Shown piece by piece: positions 7,882 through 16,413 of a DNA stretch of 64,000 nt. The notes under the pieces were generated by a model. The model had not been told where the DNA came from, ran no database searches, and was given only the letters and a program-made list of their open reading frames with translations. Source of the stretch: Mycobacterium sp. ACS4054 (lineage in GTDB: Bacteria > Actinomycetota > Actinomycetes > Mycobacteriales > Mycobacteriaceae); contig NZ_LZHV01000050.1 in NCBI RefSeq assembly GCF_001667275.1, forward strand, positions 124,001 through 188,000. The letters run 5' to 3'. Position 1 is the first letter of the stretch; each line of letters begins with the position of its first letter. The translations under genes and the position numbers were made by a program.

Positions 7882-10215
7882 TCACAGGCCCGCCGGCCGG
7901 GTGCTGATGGTCCCCGATTCCCGCAGGGCGGACAGGTCATGGTCGGTGCGCCCCAGCAGGCCGGTCAGGACCTCCGCGGTGTGCTGGCCATACGTCGGCG
8001 GGGGCCGGCGAATCCAGCGGCGCGGTTTGCCGAGGAACGCGAATGGCATTCCGGTACAAAGGAACTCACCGGCCACGGGGTGATCGACGGTCTCCCAGAA
8101 GCCGCGCGCCCGCAGGTGCGGGTCACCAAGCAGCTCGGGGGCCGCCGTGACCCGCGCGGCGGCCACTCCTGCGGCGCGCAGTGCGCCGACGGCCTCGGCC
8201 ACCGAACGCCGGGCCGCCCAGTCGGAGATCAGCTTGTCGAGTTCATCCGGTTGCTCGTGCCAGTCGCTCGTGCGGATATCCGGCCGCCCCAGCAGCCCGG
8301 CCAGGGCCGTGCGCGCGGCGTCGTCGGTCGCGGCCAGCGCGACCCACTCGTCATCACCGTGGCAGCGATAGACCCCCTGCGGCCGGGCACCGGGCCCGCG
8401 ATTCCCGTTGCGGCGCATCTCGATTCCGTCGCGCGAGTACTCCACCAGCATCTCGGCGGCCACGTTCAGCGCCGCTTCGACCATGGTGGATTCGACGTGC
8501 ATTCCGGTGCCGTCGCGGTCGCGGATGACCAGCGCGGCCACGGCGGCGAAGGCCGCGTGCAGGCCGGCGATCGGGTCGCACACCCCGCGGGGGATGACCG
8601 GGGGGCCGTCGGCGTGTCCGGTCATCCACGCCATGCCGGTCGCCTGTTCCATCGTCTGGGCGAAACCCACGCGGTCGCGCCACGGACCATCGAGGCCGAA
8701 GGCGGGCATTCGCACCATGATCGCGCGGGGGTTGGCCGCGCGCACGGCATCCCAGCCCAGGCCGAAGTTCGTCATCACCCGCGGCGAGAAGTTCTCGACG
8801 ACCAGATCGCTGGCGGCGATGAGATCGAGGGCGAGGGCGCGGCCCGCGTCGGTGCTCAGTTCGACGCTGACGCCGCGCTTGTTGTTGTTGCTGCACAAGA
8901 AGACCGGGCCCCACTCCCACCACTGATCCCAGCTGGGTGGGCGGCCCGCGGAAAACCTCATGCCGTCGGGGCGGCGGACGCCCTCGACTTTGATCACGTC
9001 GGCACCCAGCGCGCCCAGCAGTTGCGTCGCGACCGGCCCCGCCCAGAAGGCGGTGAAATCGGTTATCCGCGTGTCGGCCAGCGGCAGGGCGTCTGCGGCG
9101 GAACCCGCGGGCCGGGCGGGCCTTGGCGGCCAGTGGATTCGGCCGTTGTCGGCGCCGAGTCGAGGCGGCCGTCCGGGCGGCCCGGTGATCATCGCGTCGC
9201 TGCGGTAGGGCACCCGCGGCGCAAGGACGCCGGCTTCGGATTCGACGAACACGCCGCGTTCCACGAAATGGTCGATCTTGGGCAGCATCTCGGGCGTCGC
9301 GATGGGGGCCACCGGGATTCGGAATGCGACCGCGAGGTCGACGATCTCCTGCGTGGTGCGGGACTGGGTCCATTGCGTGACCATGCCGAGGAACTCGTCG
9401 CGGCGGGCGACGCGCCCGTCGAACGAGGCCAGGTCGGCGTCGTCGAGCAGATCGGCGCGGTCGATCAGCACCAGGAAGTCCTGGAACTGCTGGGCGGTGA
9501 TGGTGCAGAAGCCGACCAGGCCGTCGGCGGTGGGAACGATCGACGGCAGCTCCAGACTGCGCTGTCCCAGTAGCGAATCCGCGCCCAGCACGCTGGCCGA
9601 CATGGCCGACAGGCCGCCCATCGCGATCACCATGGCCTCGTAGGTCGAGACGTCGACGATCTCCCCGCGTCCGCCCCGCGCGGCGTGCCGGGCGGTCGCG
9701 GCGGCGACCGCGGCCGCGAACGTGCCGGCCAGCCACTCACCCAGCTCACCGCCGGCCTGCACCGGTTCGTCCTCCGGCCAGCCGCGCCCGGCGGTCGAGC
9801 CGCACAACGCCTGCAGGATGAACTCGTTGGCCGCGACGCGATCGTCCACGTAGGGGCCGGTTGTGCCGAATGGGGTCACGGCGACCACCACGGCCGACGG
9901 TCCGGTGTGGGACGTGATTTCCTCGAGTGTCCACCCGTCGGTCAGGTCGGTCAGCACGATGTCGGCACCGGCCAGCAGCGTCGCGACCTCCGCCGGGTCG
10001 CCGTTGGTGACCGACCTCTTCCCGGCGGCCAGATAGCCGAACAGGGCCCCGGGCGGCCCACCCGCGGACCGCCCGCGCAGCGAATCCCCCTGCGGCGATT
10101 CGATTTTCACCACGTCGGCGCCGGCGTCGGCGAACATCTTGCCGCAGTAGGACACCGCGATGCCGTTGGACACCTCCACCACGCGCCAGCCGGCGAACGG
10201 TGCCTGGGGTGTCAC
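7882..10215 (-). CDS. Double-length CaiB/BaiF (family III) CoA-transferase
   Basis: 777 residues made of two tandem CaiB/BaiF domains (about 1-370 and 390-777). Each starts with the typical segment (GWRVVEVSNGIAVSYCGKMFADAGADVVKIE; then DTRITDFTAFWAGPVATQLLGALGADVIKVEG). The catalytic Asp of family III enzymes is kept in the first copy (GEIVDVSTYEA). The second copy reads HVESTMVEA, with Glu in that position. It moves CoA between acids. A fused protein of similar length exists in M. tuberculosis (Rv1866, from memory). It lies 2 nt after the amidohydrolase stop. Confidence 0.88.
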   Translation of the reverse strand: MTPQAPFAGWRVVEVSNGIAVSYCGKMFADAGADVVKIESPQGDSLRGRSAGGPPGALFGYLAAGKRSVTNGDPAEVATLLAGADIVLTDLTDGWTLEEITSHTGPSAVVVAVTPFGTTGPYVDDRVAANEFILQALCGSTAGRGWPEDEPVQAGGELGEWLAGTFAAAVAAATARHAARGGRGEIVDVSTYEAMVIAMGGLSAMSASVLGADSLLGQRSLELPSIVPTADGLVGFCTITAQQFQDFLVLIDRADLLDDADLASFDGRVARRDEFLGMVTQWTQSRTTQEIVDLAVAFRIPVAPIATPEMLPKIDHFVERGVFVESEAGVLAPRVPYRSDAMITGPPGRPPRLGADNGRIHWPPRPARPAGSAADALPLADTRITDFTAFWAGPVATQLLGALGADVIKVEGVRRPDGMRFSAGRPPSWDQWWEWGPVFLCSNNNKRGVSVELSTDAGRALALDLIAASDLVVENFSPRVMTNFGLGWDAVRAANPRAIMVRMPAFGLDGPWRDRVGFAQTMEQATGMAWMTGHADGPPVIPRGVCDPIAGLHAAFAAVAALVIRDRDGTGMHVESTMVEAALNVAAEMLVEYSRDGIEMRRNGNRGPGARPQGVYRCHGDDEWVALAATDDAARTALAGLLGRPDIRTSDWHEQPDELDKLISDWAARRSVAEAVGALRAAGVAAARVTAAPELLGDPHLRARGFWETVDHPVAGEFLCTGMPFAFLGKPRRWIRRPPPTYGQHTAEVLTGLLGRTDHDLSALRESGTISTRPAGL

Positions 10216-10217
10216 GT

Positions 10218-11567
10218 TCAGTTGCCCAGGGTGGTCGCGCGCAACCCGGCGCGCCGGGAAATATCAGGAGCCTCGGCCGTCACCTGCGCCTGCAGGGCGA
10301 ACTGCGTCATCCGGGTCCAGGCGTCGCGATCACGCTGGCTGGCGCGGCGGCCGACGTGCGTGACCACGTCGACGTCGGCGGCCTGGGCCCGCAGCTGACC
10401 GGCGCGGGCGTGCTCCTTCGGGATGTGCCGGAACGGGTCGAATGAGTAGGCGGCCATGGCGTTTTCGTGCGTGATCTTGTCGATCACGGAATCGTCGAGA
10501 TGCCCCATCGTCTCGATGACGTCTTCCGGGGCGAACGGCCAGTTGCTGTCCGAATGGGGAAAGTCGGACTCCCAGCACAGCATGTCCTCGTTGAACCAGT
10601 CCATGTTGCGCACGCCGACCTTATCGCTGATGAAGCACGTGTAGAAGTGCCGCTTGAACACGTCGGCCGGGCCGCTATAGCCGGGCGGGAACTTGGCCAG
10701 CGTCCAGCCCGAGTGGCGGTTGAATACGTGCTCGGCGCGCCACAGGAAGTACGGAATCCAGCCGACGTCACCCTCGGTGAGGGAGAACTTCAGCTGCGGG
10801 AAGTCCGCCCAGAACTCGGCCCAGATCAGCTCGGTGAACGTGAACATGCTCATCATCGACGACGCCGTCATCTGCACGCTGGGCGGGGCGTCCGTCGACA
10901 CCTGCGGGGAACGCGACGCGGAGCCGACGTGCGTGCACAGCACCGTCTTGTTCTCGCAGACCGCCTCGAACAGCGGGTACCAGTACTTGGTGTGAATGCT
11001 GGGCATCTGCAACGCCTCTGGGTTCTCCGAGAACGTCACCGCGTGACAGCCCTTGCCCGCGAGCCGCTTGACCTCCTTGGCCGCCTCGGCCACGTCGAAC
11101 AGCGGCAGGATGCCACAGGGGATGAATCGGCCGGGGTAGGCGGCGCACCACTCGTCGATGTGCCAGTCGTTGTAGGCCTTGATCATCACCAGGTTGACCT
11201 CGCGGTCGGGACCCTGGTTGAGGACCTGGCCGGAGAAGCCGGTGAAGTTCGGGAAATTGAGGCCCGCCAATTGACCGCCCGCATTCATGTCCCGGACCCG
11301 CTCGTCCACGTTGAAGCAACCCGGCCGCATCTCGTCGTAGCGCGAGGCGTCGATGTTGTACATTTCCCGCGGCTTGCCCGCCACGGCGTTCAGGCCCATG
11401 TTGCGCCCGCGGACCTCGCCGTAGTACCACTGCTGCACGCCGTCGGGTTCGAGGACCACCCGCGGTGCGCGGTCCTTGTATTTCGCGGGCACGTGGGCGT
11501 CGAACATGTCGGCGGGCTCGGCGATGTGGTCGTCCACGCTGATCAGGATCAAGTCGTCCTTGTGCAT
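10218..11567 (-). CDS. Amidohydrolase (ACMSD-like, amidohydrolase_2)
   Basis: 449 residues of the metal-dependent TIM-barrel amidohydrolases that include decarboxylases and hydratases of aromatic and cyclic acids. The N-terminal metal motif reads SVDDHIAEP. Later ligands are probably CTHVG (mid) and CWESDFPHSDSNWP (late Asp). An RBS-like GAGAGGAG lies before the ATG at 11567. It is first in a tight leftward operon with the CoA-transferase, the small protein, thiolase, DUF35 and PadR. Reaction type (C-C lyase, hydrolase or decarboxylase) is not decided by the sequence. Confidence 0.88.
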   Translation of the reverse strand: MHKDDLILISVDDHIAEPADMFDAHVPAKYKDRAPRVVLEPDGVQQWYYGEVRGRNMGLNAVAGKPREMYNIDASRYDEMRPGCFNVDERVRDMNAGGQLAGLNFPNFTGFSGQVLNQGPDREVNLVMIKAYNDWHIDEWCAAYPGRFIPCGILPLFDVAEAAKEVKRLAGKGCHAVTFSENPEALQMPSIHTKYWYPLFEAVCENKTVLCTHVGSASRSPQVSTDAPPSVQMTASSMMSMFTFTELIWAEFWADFPQLKFSLTEGDVGWIPYFLWRAEHVFNRHSGWTLAKFPPGYSGPADVFKRHFYTCFISDKVGVRNMDWFNEDMLCWESDFPHSDSNWPFAPEDVIETMGHLDDSVIDKITHENAMAAYSFDPFRHIPKEHARAGQLRAQAADVDVVTHVGRRASQRDRDAWTRMTQFALQAQVTAEAPDISRRAGLRATTLGN

Positions 11568-11602
11568 GCCGCGCTCCTCTCCGAAATAGTGACTAGTAGA
11601 TA

Positions 11603-11640
11603 ATGGCGGCGATCACAGTGTCAACTGGCTGCGCGGCCGC
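11603..11640 (-). promoter_or_regulatory. Possible promoter for the amidohydrolase operon
   Basis: On the minus strand TTGACA occurs about 60 nt before the amidohydrolase start and is followed, 16-17 nt on, by a weak TATCTA. The -35 is good, the -10 poor. It sits between the tandem hairpins and the gene, where a promoter would be expected. Confidence 0.3.
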
Positions 11641-11745
11641 GGTGCCCTCGCTATTCGGTTGCATTGCAATACCGAGTGCGCCAGACGCGGTCCGCTCGCC
11701 TGCGGCGTGTCCGCGGCCAAATCCGCGACTAATAGTCCGCCGCCC

Positions 11746-11801
11746 CGAGTGTGCGGCTGGCCGCACGTTCGAGCGCGAGTGTGCGGCTAGCCGCACGCTC
11801 G
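11746..11801. terminator. Two tandem near-identical hairpins
   Basis: Two 26-bp inverted repeats, 11746-11771 and 11776-11801, separated by 4 nt. Each has the central palindrome GTGCGGC-(TG/TA)-GCCGCAC flanked by CGAGT/CGTTCG or CGCTCG. They lie just past the 3' end of the second DUF35 gene and before the next operon on the same strand. That fits a transcription terminator without a U-tract. A dispersed repeat element is the alternative. Confidence 0.55.
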
Positions 11802-11810
11802 GCGGCGGCC

Positions 11811-12224
11811 TCAGTCGGCGGGCGCATACCGCAGCATGGTGACGTCGTGCTCCGGGTAGTCGAAGAACACCGGCTTGACCCGCATCCCCACCCGCAGGTC
11901 GGCGGGGTCGACGTCGACCATCTCGGTGGAAAACCGGGGCCCCTCGTCCCATTCGACGATGGCCAGCAGCTGCGGCACGGCGTCGGCGAAGTGCGGGCTG
12001 ACCGGCCTGCGCGCCACGGTGTAGGAGTACAACGTGCCCATGCCGGAGATCTCCCGCCACTCGAGATCGTCGGCGAGCGTGCCCGGCGCGCGCACCCGCG
12101 GGTAGAACACGTAACTGCCCAGCGAGGGCGAGTACTGGATGACGATGCGATGCTGCGCCAGCGCATCCCAAAATGGCGCGCTGGTGGGGGTTTTGACGGG
12201 CATCGGGCGCTCGAAGGTGGCCAT
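11811..12224 (-). CDS. DUF35 OB-fold protein lacking the zinc ribbon
   Basis: 137 residues. The OB-fold half (TLYSYTVARRPVSPHFADAVPQLLAIVEWDEG, DLRVGMRVKPVFF, DVTMLRYAP) matches the copy at 5960-6382. The N-terminal zinc-ribbon region (IQYSPSLGSYVFYPRVRAPG) has no cysteine at all. ATG 12224 is five bases from the stop of the thiolase-like gene, so they are probably co-translated partners. Loss of the zinc site suggests a structural rather than metal-dependent role. Confidence 0.83.
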   Translation of the reverse strand: MATFERPMPVKTPTSAPFWDALAQHRIVIQYSPSLGSYVFYPRVRAPGTLADDLEWREISGMGTLYSYTVARRPVSPHFADAVPQLLAIVEWDEGPRFSTEMVDVDPADLRVGMRVKPVFFDYPEHDVTMLRYAPAD

Positions 12225-12229
12225 GTCGA

Positions 12230-13438
12230 TCAGTCCCCCTCGAGGATGAGCGTGGTTTGCTCCGACAGGATGCCCCCGTTGCCGGACACGAAGGCGCGGT
12301 GGCAGTCGGCGACCTGGGCCGCACCCGCGCGGCCCATGATCTGGCGGGTGGCGTCGCAGACGTGGTGCATGCCGCCGGCCAGGCCGGCTTGCCCGAAGCC
12401 GAGTTGCCCCCCGGCCGTGTTGAGCGGGAAGTCGCCGCGGAAGGTCATGTCGTGGCCGGCGACGAACTCCATACCCTTGCCCTTCTCGCAGAAGCCCGCG
12501 TCCTCCAGCGACAGCAACACGGTGATGGTGTAGCAGTCGTAGATCGACACCATGTCCATCTGCTCGCGGCTCAGCTCCGTCATGGCGAACGCGGTGTCGG
12601 CGGCCTCGGCGATCGGCGTGTGCAGCAGGTCCTTGGCGTACGTCGGGGTCTTGAACGGCACGTGCTCGCCGAATCCCTTGATCCACACCGGTCGGTGACG
12701 CGCGCGTCTGGCCAGATCGGCGTTGGCGACGACGACCGCGGCGCCCCCGACGCAGGGCATGACGATCTCCAGCATGTGCAGCGGGTCGGCGATCACCGGG
12801 CTGGCCAGGACGTCGTCGACGGTGAGCGGCTTGTCCTTCCAGATCGCGCCGTCGGTGTGGTTGGCGTTGACCCGCTGATCGACGACGATCTTGGCCATCG
12901 CCCGCTCGTCGTAGCCGTACACGGCCGCGTAGCGCTGGGCGACCTGCCCATAGGGCCCGTTCTGGCCGAGGTTGCCGTAGGGGATCTCGAATTCGGCCTG
13001 GGGAGAGCCGTATTGGTTGCTCGACGAACCGAAGAACATCGCGTCCACCATCGGTCGGGGCTTCTTCTTCGACGAGGGGGTGATGTAGCGCGCCGGCAGC
13101 GCGCACAACACGGCGTCACAGATGCCCAGCTCGATCGCCGCGGCCGCCCGCCACACCAGGGCGGCGGCGCTGGCTCCGCCGAGGTCCACGTGTTCGGCGA
13201 ATCGCGCCCCGACGCCGAGGTATTCGGCGATGGTCGACGGCACGAAGATCTCCGACTCCGCCAGGTGCGACGCCACGATGCCGTCGACGACGGCACCGGG
13301 CAACCCGGCATCGGCGAGGGCGGCCGCGGAGAGTTCCGCCCATTGCTCGATGGCGAACGGCGCGGGCGTGGCCTTGTTGAGCCGTTCGGGCGGCAGTTCG
13401 ACGTATCCGACGATCGCGGCCTCTCCGCGTAAACCCAT
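12230..13438 (-). CDS. Thiolase-like lipid-transfer family protein (copy 2)
   Basis: 402 residues of thiolase fold. Recognisable parts: AAIVGYVELPPERLNKATP, VDLGGASAAALVWRAAAAIELG, HMLEIVMPCVGGAAVVVANADLA, SIYDCYTITVLLSLEDAGFC, TAGGQLGFGQAG, FVSGNGGILSEQTTLI. The segment where thiolases carry the nucleophile reads LGGASA without Cys, and the late CxG-like site is SGNGG, so a true thiolase reaction is unlikely. It is followed by its own DUF35 partner. This is a diverged second copy of the 6379-7539/5960-6382 pair. It lies 8 nt after the acyl-CoA dehydrogenase. Confidence 0.85.
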   Translation of the reverse strand: MGLRGEAAIVGYVELPPERLNKATPAPFAIEQWAELSAAALADAGLPGAVVDGIVASHLAESEIFVPSTIAEYLGVGARFAEHVDLGGASAAALVWRAAAAIELGICDAVLCALPARYITPSSKKKPRPMVDAMFFGSSSNQYGSPQAEFEIPYGNLGQNGPYGQVAQRYAAVYGYDERAMAKIVVDQRVNANHTDGAIWKDKPLTVDDVLASPVIADPLHMLEIVMPCVGGAAVVVANADLARRARHRPVWIKGFGEHVPFKTPTYAKDLLHTPIAEAADTAFAMTELSREQMDMVSIYDCYTITVLLSLEDAGFCEKGKGMEFVAGHDMTFRGDFPLNTAGGQLGFGQAGLAGGMHHVCDATRQIMGRAGAAQVADCHRAFVSGNGGILSEQTTLILEGD

Positions 13439-13446
13439 GGGCCGTC

Positions 13447-15672
13447 CTACTTTCGGGGTAGTCCGAGGATCATCTGCGCGATGATGTTCAGCTGAATCTC
13501 CCGGGTTCCTCCGCCGATCAGCTCGGCGGGCAGGTGCAGGTACCGCTCGACGATGTCCGGGTCGGAGTCGGCGACCATCGCGGCGCGCCCGGTCAATTGC
13601 AGCGTGGCCTCGAACGTCTTGCGGAGCAGCACGTTCATGGCGACCTTGGCGATGCTGGAGGCCGGGCCGGATGCCTGGCCGTCGAGCAACCGGATGGTTT
13701 CGCGCACCCCCAGGGCCTTGATGGCGTTGGCGTAGGCGTCGAGTTCGCCGAGCGCGCGCAGCGCGTCGTCGCGGTCCGGCCCCGGTTCCGCCGCGAGCCG
13801 GCGCAGAGCGGCCGCCCGGTCGAACTTGACGTAACCGCTGATGGCCGAACGCTCTTCGGCCATGGTGGCGATCGCGAGGTTCCAGCCGTCGCTGGGTGCG
13901 CCCAGCAACATCTCGTCGGGAACGAAGACGTCGTCGAGGAACACCTCGTTGAAGTGCGCCTGCCCGGTGGCCGTTTTGATCGGCTGGACTTCGATGCCGG
14001 GCGACCGCATATCCAGGATGAAATAACCGATGCCACGGTGCTTGCTGGCTTCCGGGTCGGTGCGCGCCAGCAGGGCGCCCAGGTCGGCGTACTGCGCCAG
14101 CGACGTCCAGATCTTGTGGCCGTTGATCCGCCAACCGCCGTCGACCTTGGTTGCGCGGGTGGCCAGCGACGCGAGGTCGGAGCCGGCGCCCGGCTCACTG
14201 AACAGCTGGCACCAATGAATCTCGCCGCGTTGGGTCGGCGGAATCAGCTTTTCCTGCAGGTCTTTTGGTGCGGCGGCCAGCACCGAGGGCAGGATCCACT
14301 CGGCGATGTTCAGCGACGGCCGGACCAGCGCGGGCCGCTTGGCGAACTCTTCGTCGATGATGAGCTGCTTGAGGGGACCCGCATCGACGCCCCACGGCGC
14401 CGGCCAGTGCGGCGCGATCAGCCCGGCATCGGCCAGCAACGTGCGCTGGGGCCCGGAGGCCTGGTCCGGGTAGTCGCCGTGCGGTGCCGGTATGTCGTTG
14501 GCCAACTGCATTGCGGCGTCAAGGGTCTCGGCCACCCGGGAACGGAACTGCGCTTCCGCGTCCCCGAGGTCGACCGACATGTCGCGCTGCTGCGTGCAGG
14601 TCAGCCGCCCGAGGCGCCGGGCCCAGCGATTCGCCGGGCCGATCGACGCCGCGAGGCTGATCGCCCGGCGCCAGTAGAGATGCAGATCGTGCTCCCAGGT
14701 GAAGCCGATGGCCCCGAACATGGTCAGCGCGTCGAGGACCAGATCTGGCACGGGTGCGATCGCCATCACCGCCGCGCCGGCGGCGGCCATGCGGTGCTGG
14801 TCGATCGGTTCGTCGGCGGCGCGGACCGCGTCCCAGGCCGCCGCCGTGGCCAGTTCGCTGCTAACCAGCAACATCGCGGCGTTGTGCTGCAACGCCTGGA
14901 AGGTGCCGATCACCTTGCCGAACTGTTCCCGGCTCCGCAGGTGCGCGGTGGCCGCTTCCACGCACCACTGCACGATGCCGCTCAACGCGCTGGCCAGCAG
15001 CCCGAGCGTCACGCACCGTGCGCGGTCGGGATCGATGCCGGTGAGCACCTCGGAGCCCGCCGCGCGGTAGTCGTCGAGCCGCAACACCCCGGCGTCGGCG
15101 ACGAGGTCGGTCCCGTTCACGGGTTCCGCTGTCACCGCCGGCTTTTCAGCGTCGACGACCACCCAGACCACGCCTTCGTCGTCCCCACGGGCGGCGACCA
15201 GGACCGTCTGCGCCGCGCACACGCCGGCGGTGACCTCCGACGCGCCGGTGACCGACCATCCCCCGCCGTCGGCGAGCGCGCGGAAGTCGCCGTCGTCGGG
15301 CAGCACGACGGCCGCGATCGCGCCCGCGGCCAGGCGCCGCACCAGTGCCTCGGCGGCCGGTGTCGCATCGGCCAGCAAGGCGACGGCCCCCGCGGCGACC
15401 GTCGGCAGGAGCGGCCCGGGCAGTAGCGCCCTGCCCGCCGCCTCCAGGACGCAGGCGGCGTCGATCAGCCGGCCGCTTTGCCCGCCCAGGTCCTCGGGCA
15501 CGTGCACGGCGTGAAAACCGTTGCCGACGAGTGCATCCCACCATTCCGGGGACCGGCCCGCCGCAAGATCATCGAAACTGTCGCGCGTGGCGGCGATGGG
15601 GGCGTGCCGGCCGGCGAACTGCCCGACCGCATCGCTGAGCTCCTGCTGCTCCGGGCTCAATCCCAGGGTCAC
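13447..15672 (-). CDS. Two-domain fused acyl-CoA dehydrogenase (FadE type)
   Basis: 741 residues holding two acyl-CoA dehydrogenase units. The N-terminal unit (about 1-360) starts LSPEQQELSDAVGQFAGRH and contains REQFGKVIGTFQALQHNAA. The C-terminal unit (about 365-741) has the FAD/substrate segment CQLFSEPGAGSDLASL, NGHKIWTS, VFVPDEMLLG and LIGGGTREIQLNIIAQMILG. The fusion mirrors mycobacterial FadE34-like proteins and the heterotetrameric ChsE enzymes. It introduces an alpha,beta double bond in an acyl-CoA. GTG start at 15672. It is first gene of a leftward unit and diverges from the TetR gene across the operator. Confidence 0.9.
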   Translation of the reverse strand: MTLGLSPEQQELSDAVGQFAGRHAPIAATRDSFDDLAAGRSPEWWDALVGNGFHAVHVPEDLGGQSGRLIDAACVLEAAGRALLPGPLLPTVAAGAVALLADATPAAEALVRRLAAGAIAAVVLPDDGDFRALADGGGWSVTGASEVTAGVCAAQTVLVAARGDDEGVVWVVVDAEKPAVTAEPVNGTDLVADAGVLRLDDYRAAGSEVLTGIDPDRARCVTLGLLASALSGIVQWCVEAATAHLRSREQFGKVIGTFQALQHNAAMLLVSSELATAAAWDAVRAADEPIDQHRMAAAGAAVMAIAPVPDLVLDALTMFGAIGFTWEHDLHLYWRRAISLAASIGPANRWARRLGRLTCTQQRDMSVDLGDAEAQFRSRVAETLDAAMQLANDIPAPHGDYPDQASGPQRTLLADAGLIAPHWPAPWGVDAGPLKQLIIDEEFAKRPALVRPSLNIAEWILPSVLAAAPKDLQEKLIPPTQRGEIHWCQLFSEPGAGSDLASLATRATKVDGGWRINGHKIWTSLAQYADLGALLARTDPEASKHRGIGYFILDMRSPGIEVQPIKTATGQAHFNEVFLDDVFVPDEMLLGAPSDGWNLAIATMAEERSAISGYVKFDRAAALRRLAAEPGPDRDDALRALGELDAYANAIKALGVRETIRLLDGQASGPASSIAKVAMNVLLRKTFEATLQLTGRAAMVADSDPDIVERYLHLPAELIGGGTREIQLNIIAQMILGLPRK

Positions 15673-15738
15673 GGCGACGGCCGAGTGGTGACTGAAGTTG
15701 GCCGCACCGACTGCTACCCTTCCGGCTAGAATGCCCTT

Positions 15739-15762
15739 ACAAGACGGACCGTCTCGTCTTGT
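15739..15762. promoter_or_regulatory. TetR-type operator (site 2) in the divergent region
   Basis: ACAAGACG (15739-15746), an 8-bp centre, then CGTCTTGT (15755-15762): perfect 8-bp arms. A second, overlapping palindrome AGACGG-A-CCGTCT is offset by about 4 bp, an arrangement seen when two TetR dimers bind. It lies between the start of the fused acyl-CoA dehydrogenase (-) and the TetR gene (+). It shares 19 identical bases with the site before the ligase at 3728. Confidence 0.75.
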
Positions 15763-15825
15763 GGCAGACTACCGGGGCCAGTCAGGATATGTAAAGCGGG
15801 CCACCGCAGCAGCGAGGATCACCCA

Positions 15826-16413
15826 ATGCCAAGCGATCTCACCCAGACGACCCCGCCGAGGCGTCGCAGCGAGAAGTCGCGCACGGCGATCGTCACCGCC
15901 ACCCGCGAGCTCCTTCTCGAACGGGGCTTCGACGGCCTGAGCATCGAGGCCGTCGCCGCCCGGGCCGGCGTGGGCAAGCAGACCATCTACCGCTGGTGGC
16001 CCAGCCGCCCGGCGCTGGTGGCCGACGTGATGCTCGAGGATGCCGACAGGCTGCTCGCGTCGGTCAATCACACCGACGACCTGGCCGCCGACTTGGTCGG
16101 CTGGGTCCGAAAGCTCGCCAGAACTCTGACGACGGCCCGCGGCGCGGCGATGCTGCGCATCCTGACCGTCGCGGGCATGGAACACGAGGACACCGCCGTC
16201 AAGCTGCGCGCCGGGTTCAGCGAGCCCCTGTACGAGAGCGTCCGGGCCCGGATCCTCGCCGACGGCATCGACGGCAACACGGCCGAGTCGGCCGCGGACG
16301 CGATCGTCGGGGGTGTCGTCTATCCGATCCTGTCTGACCCGCAAGGGTATTCACGACGCCGAGCCGAGCTCACGACCCGGTTCATCGTCGACGCCCTGGC
16401 CCGCCGAGGCTGA
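15826..16413 (+). CDS. TetR-family regulator of the CoA-ester cluster
   Basis: 195 residues. The N-terminal helix-turn-helix is clear: [44 protein letters not shown] (about 18-62). The C-terminal ligand domain is helical and of the TetR_C type. It is transcribed away from the fused acyl-CoA dehydrogenase, with the operator between them, so it probably represses itself, that operon and the ligase at 3728, with an acyl-CoA as inducer (inference). Its last 62 nt overlap the 3' end of the convergent pyruvate-kinase-like gene. Confidence 0.9.
   Translation: MPSDLTQTTPPRRRSEKSRTAIVTATRELLLERGFDGLSIEAVAARAGVGKQTIYRWWPSRPALVADVMLEDADRLLASVNHTDDLAADLVGWVRKLARTLTTARGAAMLRILTVAGMEHEDTAVKLRAGFSEPLYESVRARILADGIDGNTAESAADAIVGGVVYPILSDPQGYSRRRAELTTRFIVDALARRG

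Noticed and set aside
7585..9573. Long plus-strand open frame across the thiolase/CaiB region
   Set aside because: It shows no motifs and lies over well-supported genes on the other strand.
11746..11801. CRISPR array
   Set aside because: Only two repeat units separated by 4 nt, each internally palindromic; no spacers and no cas genes.
13534..15426. Long plus-strand open frame over the fused acyl-CoA dehydrogenase
   Set aside because: Shadow frame; both dehydrogenase units are read on the minus strand.
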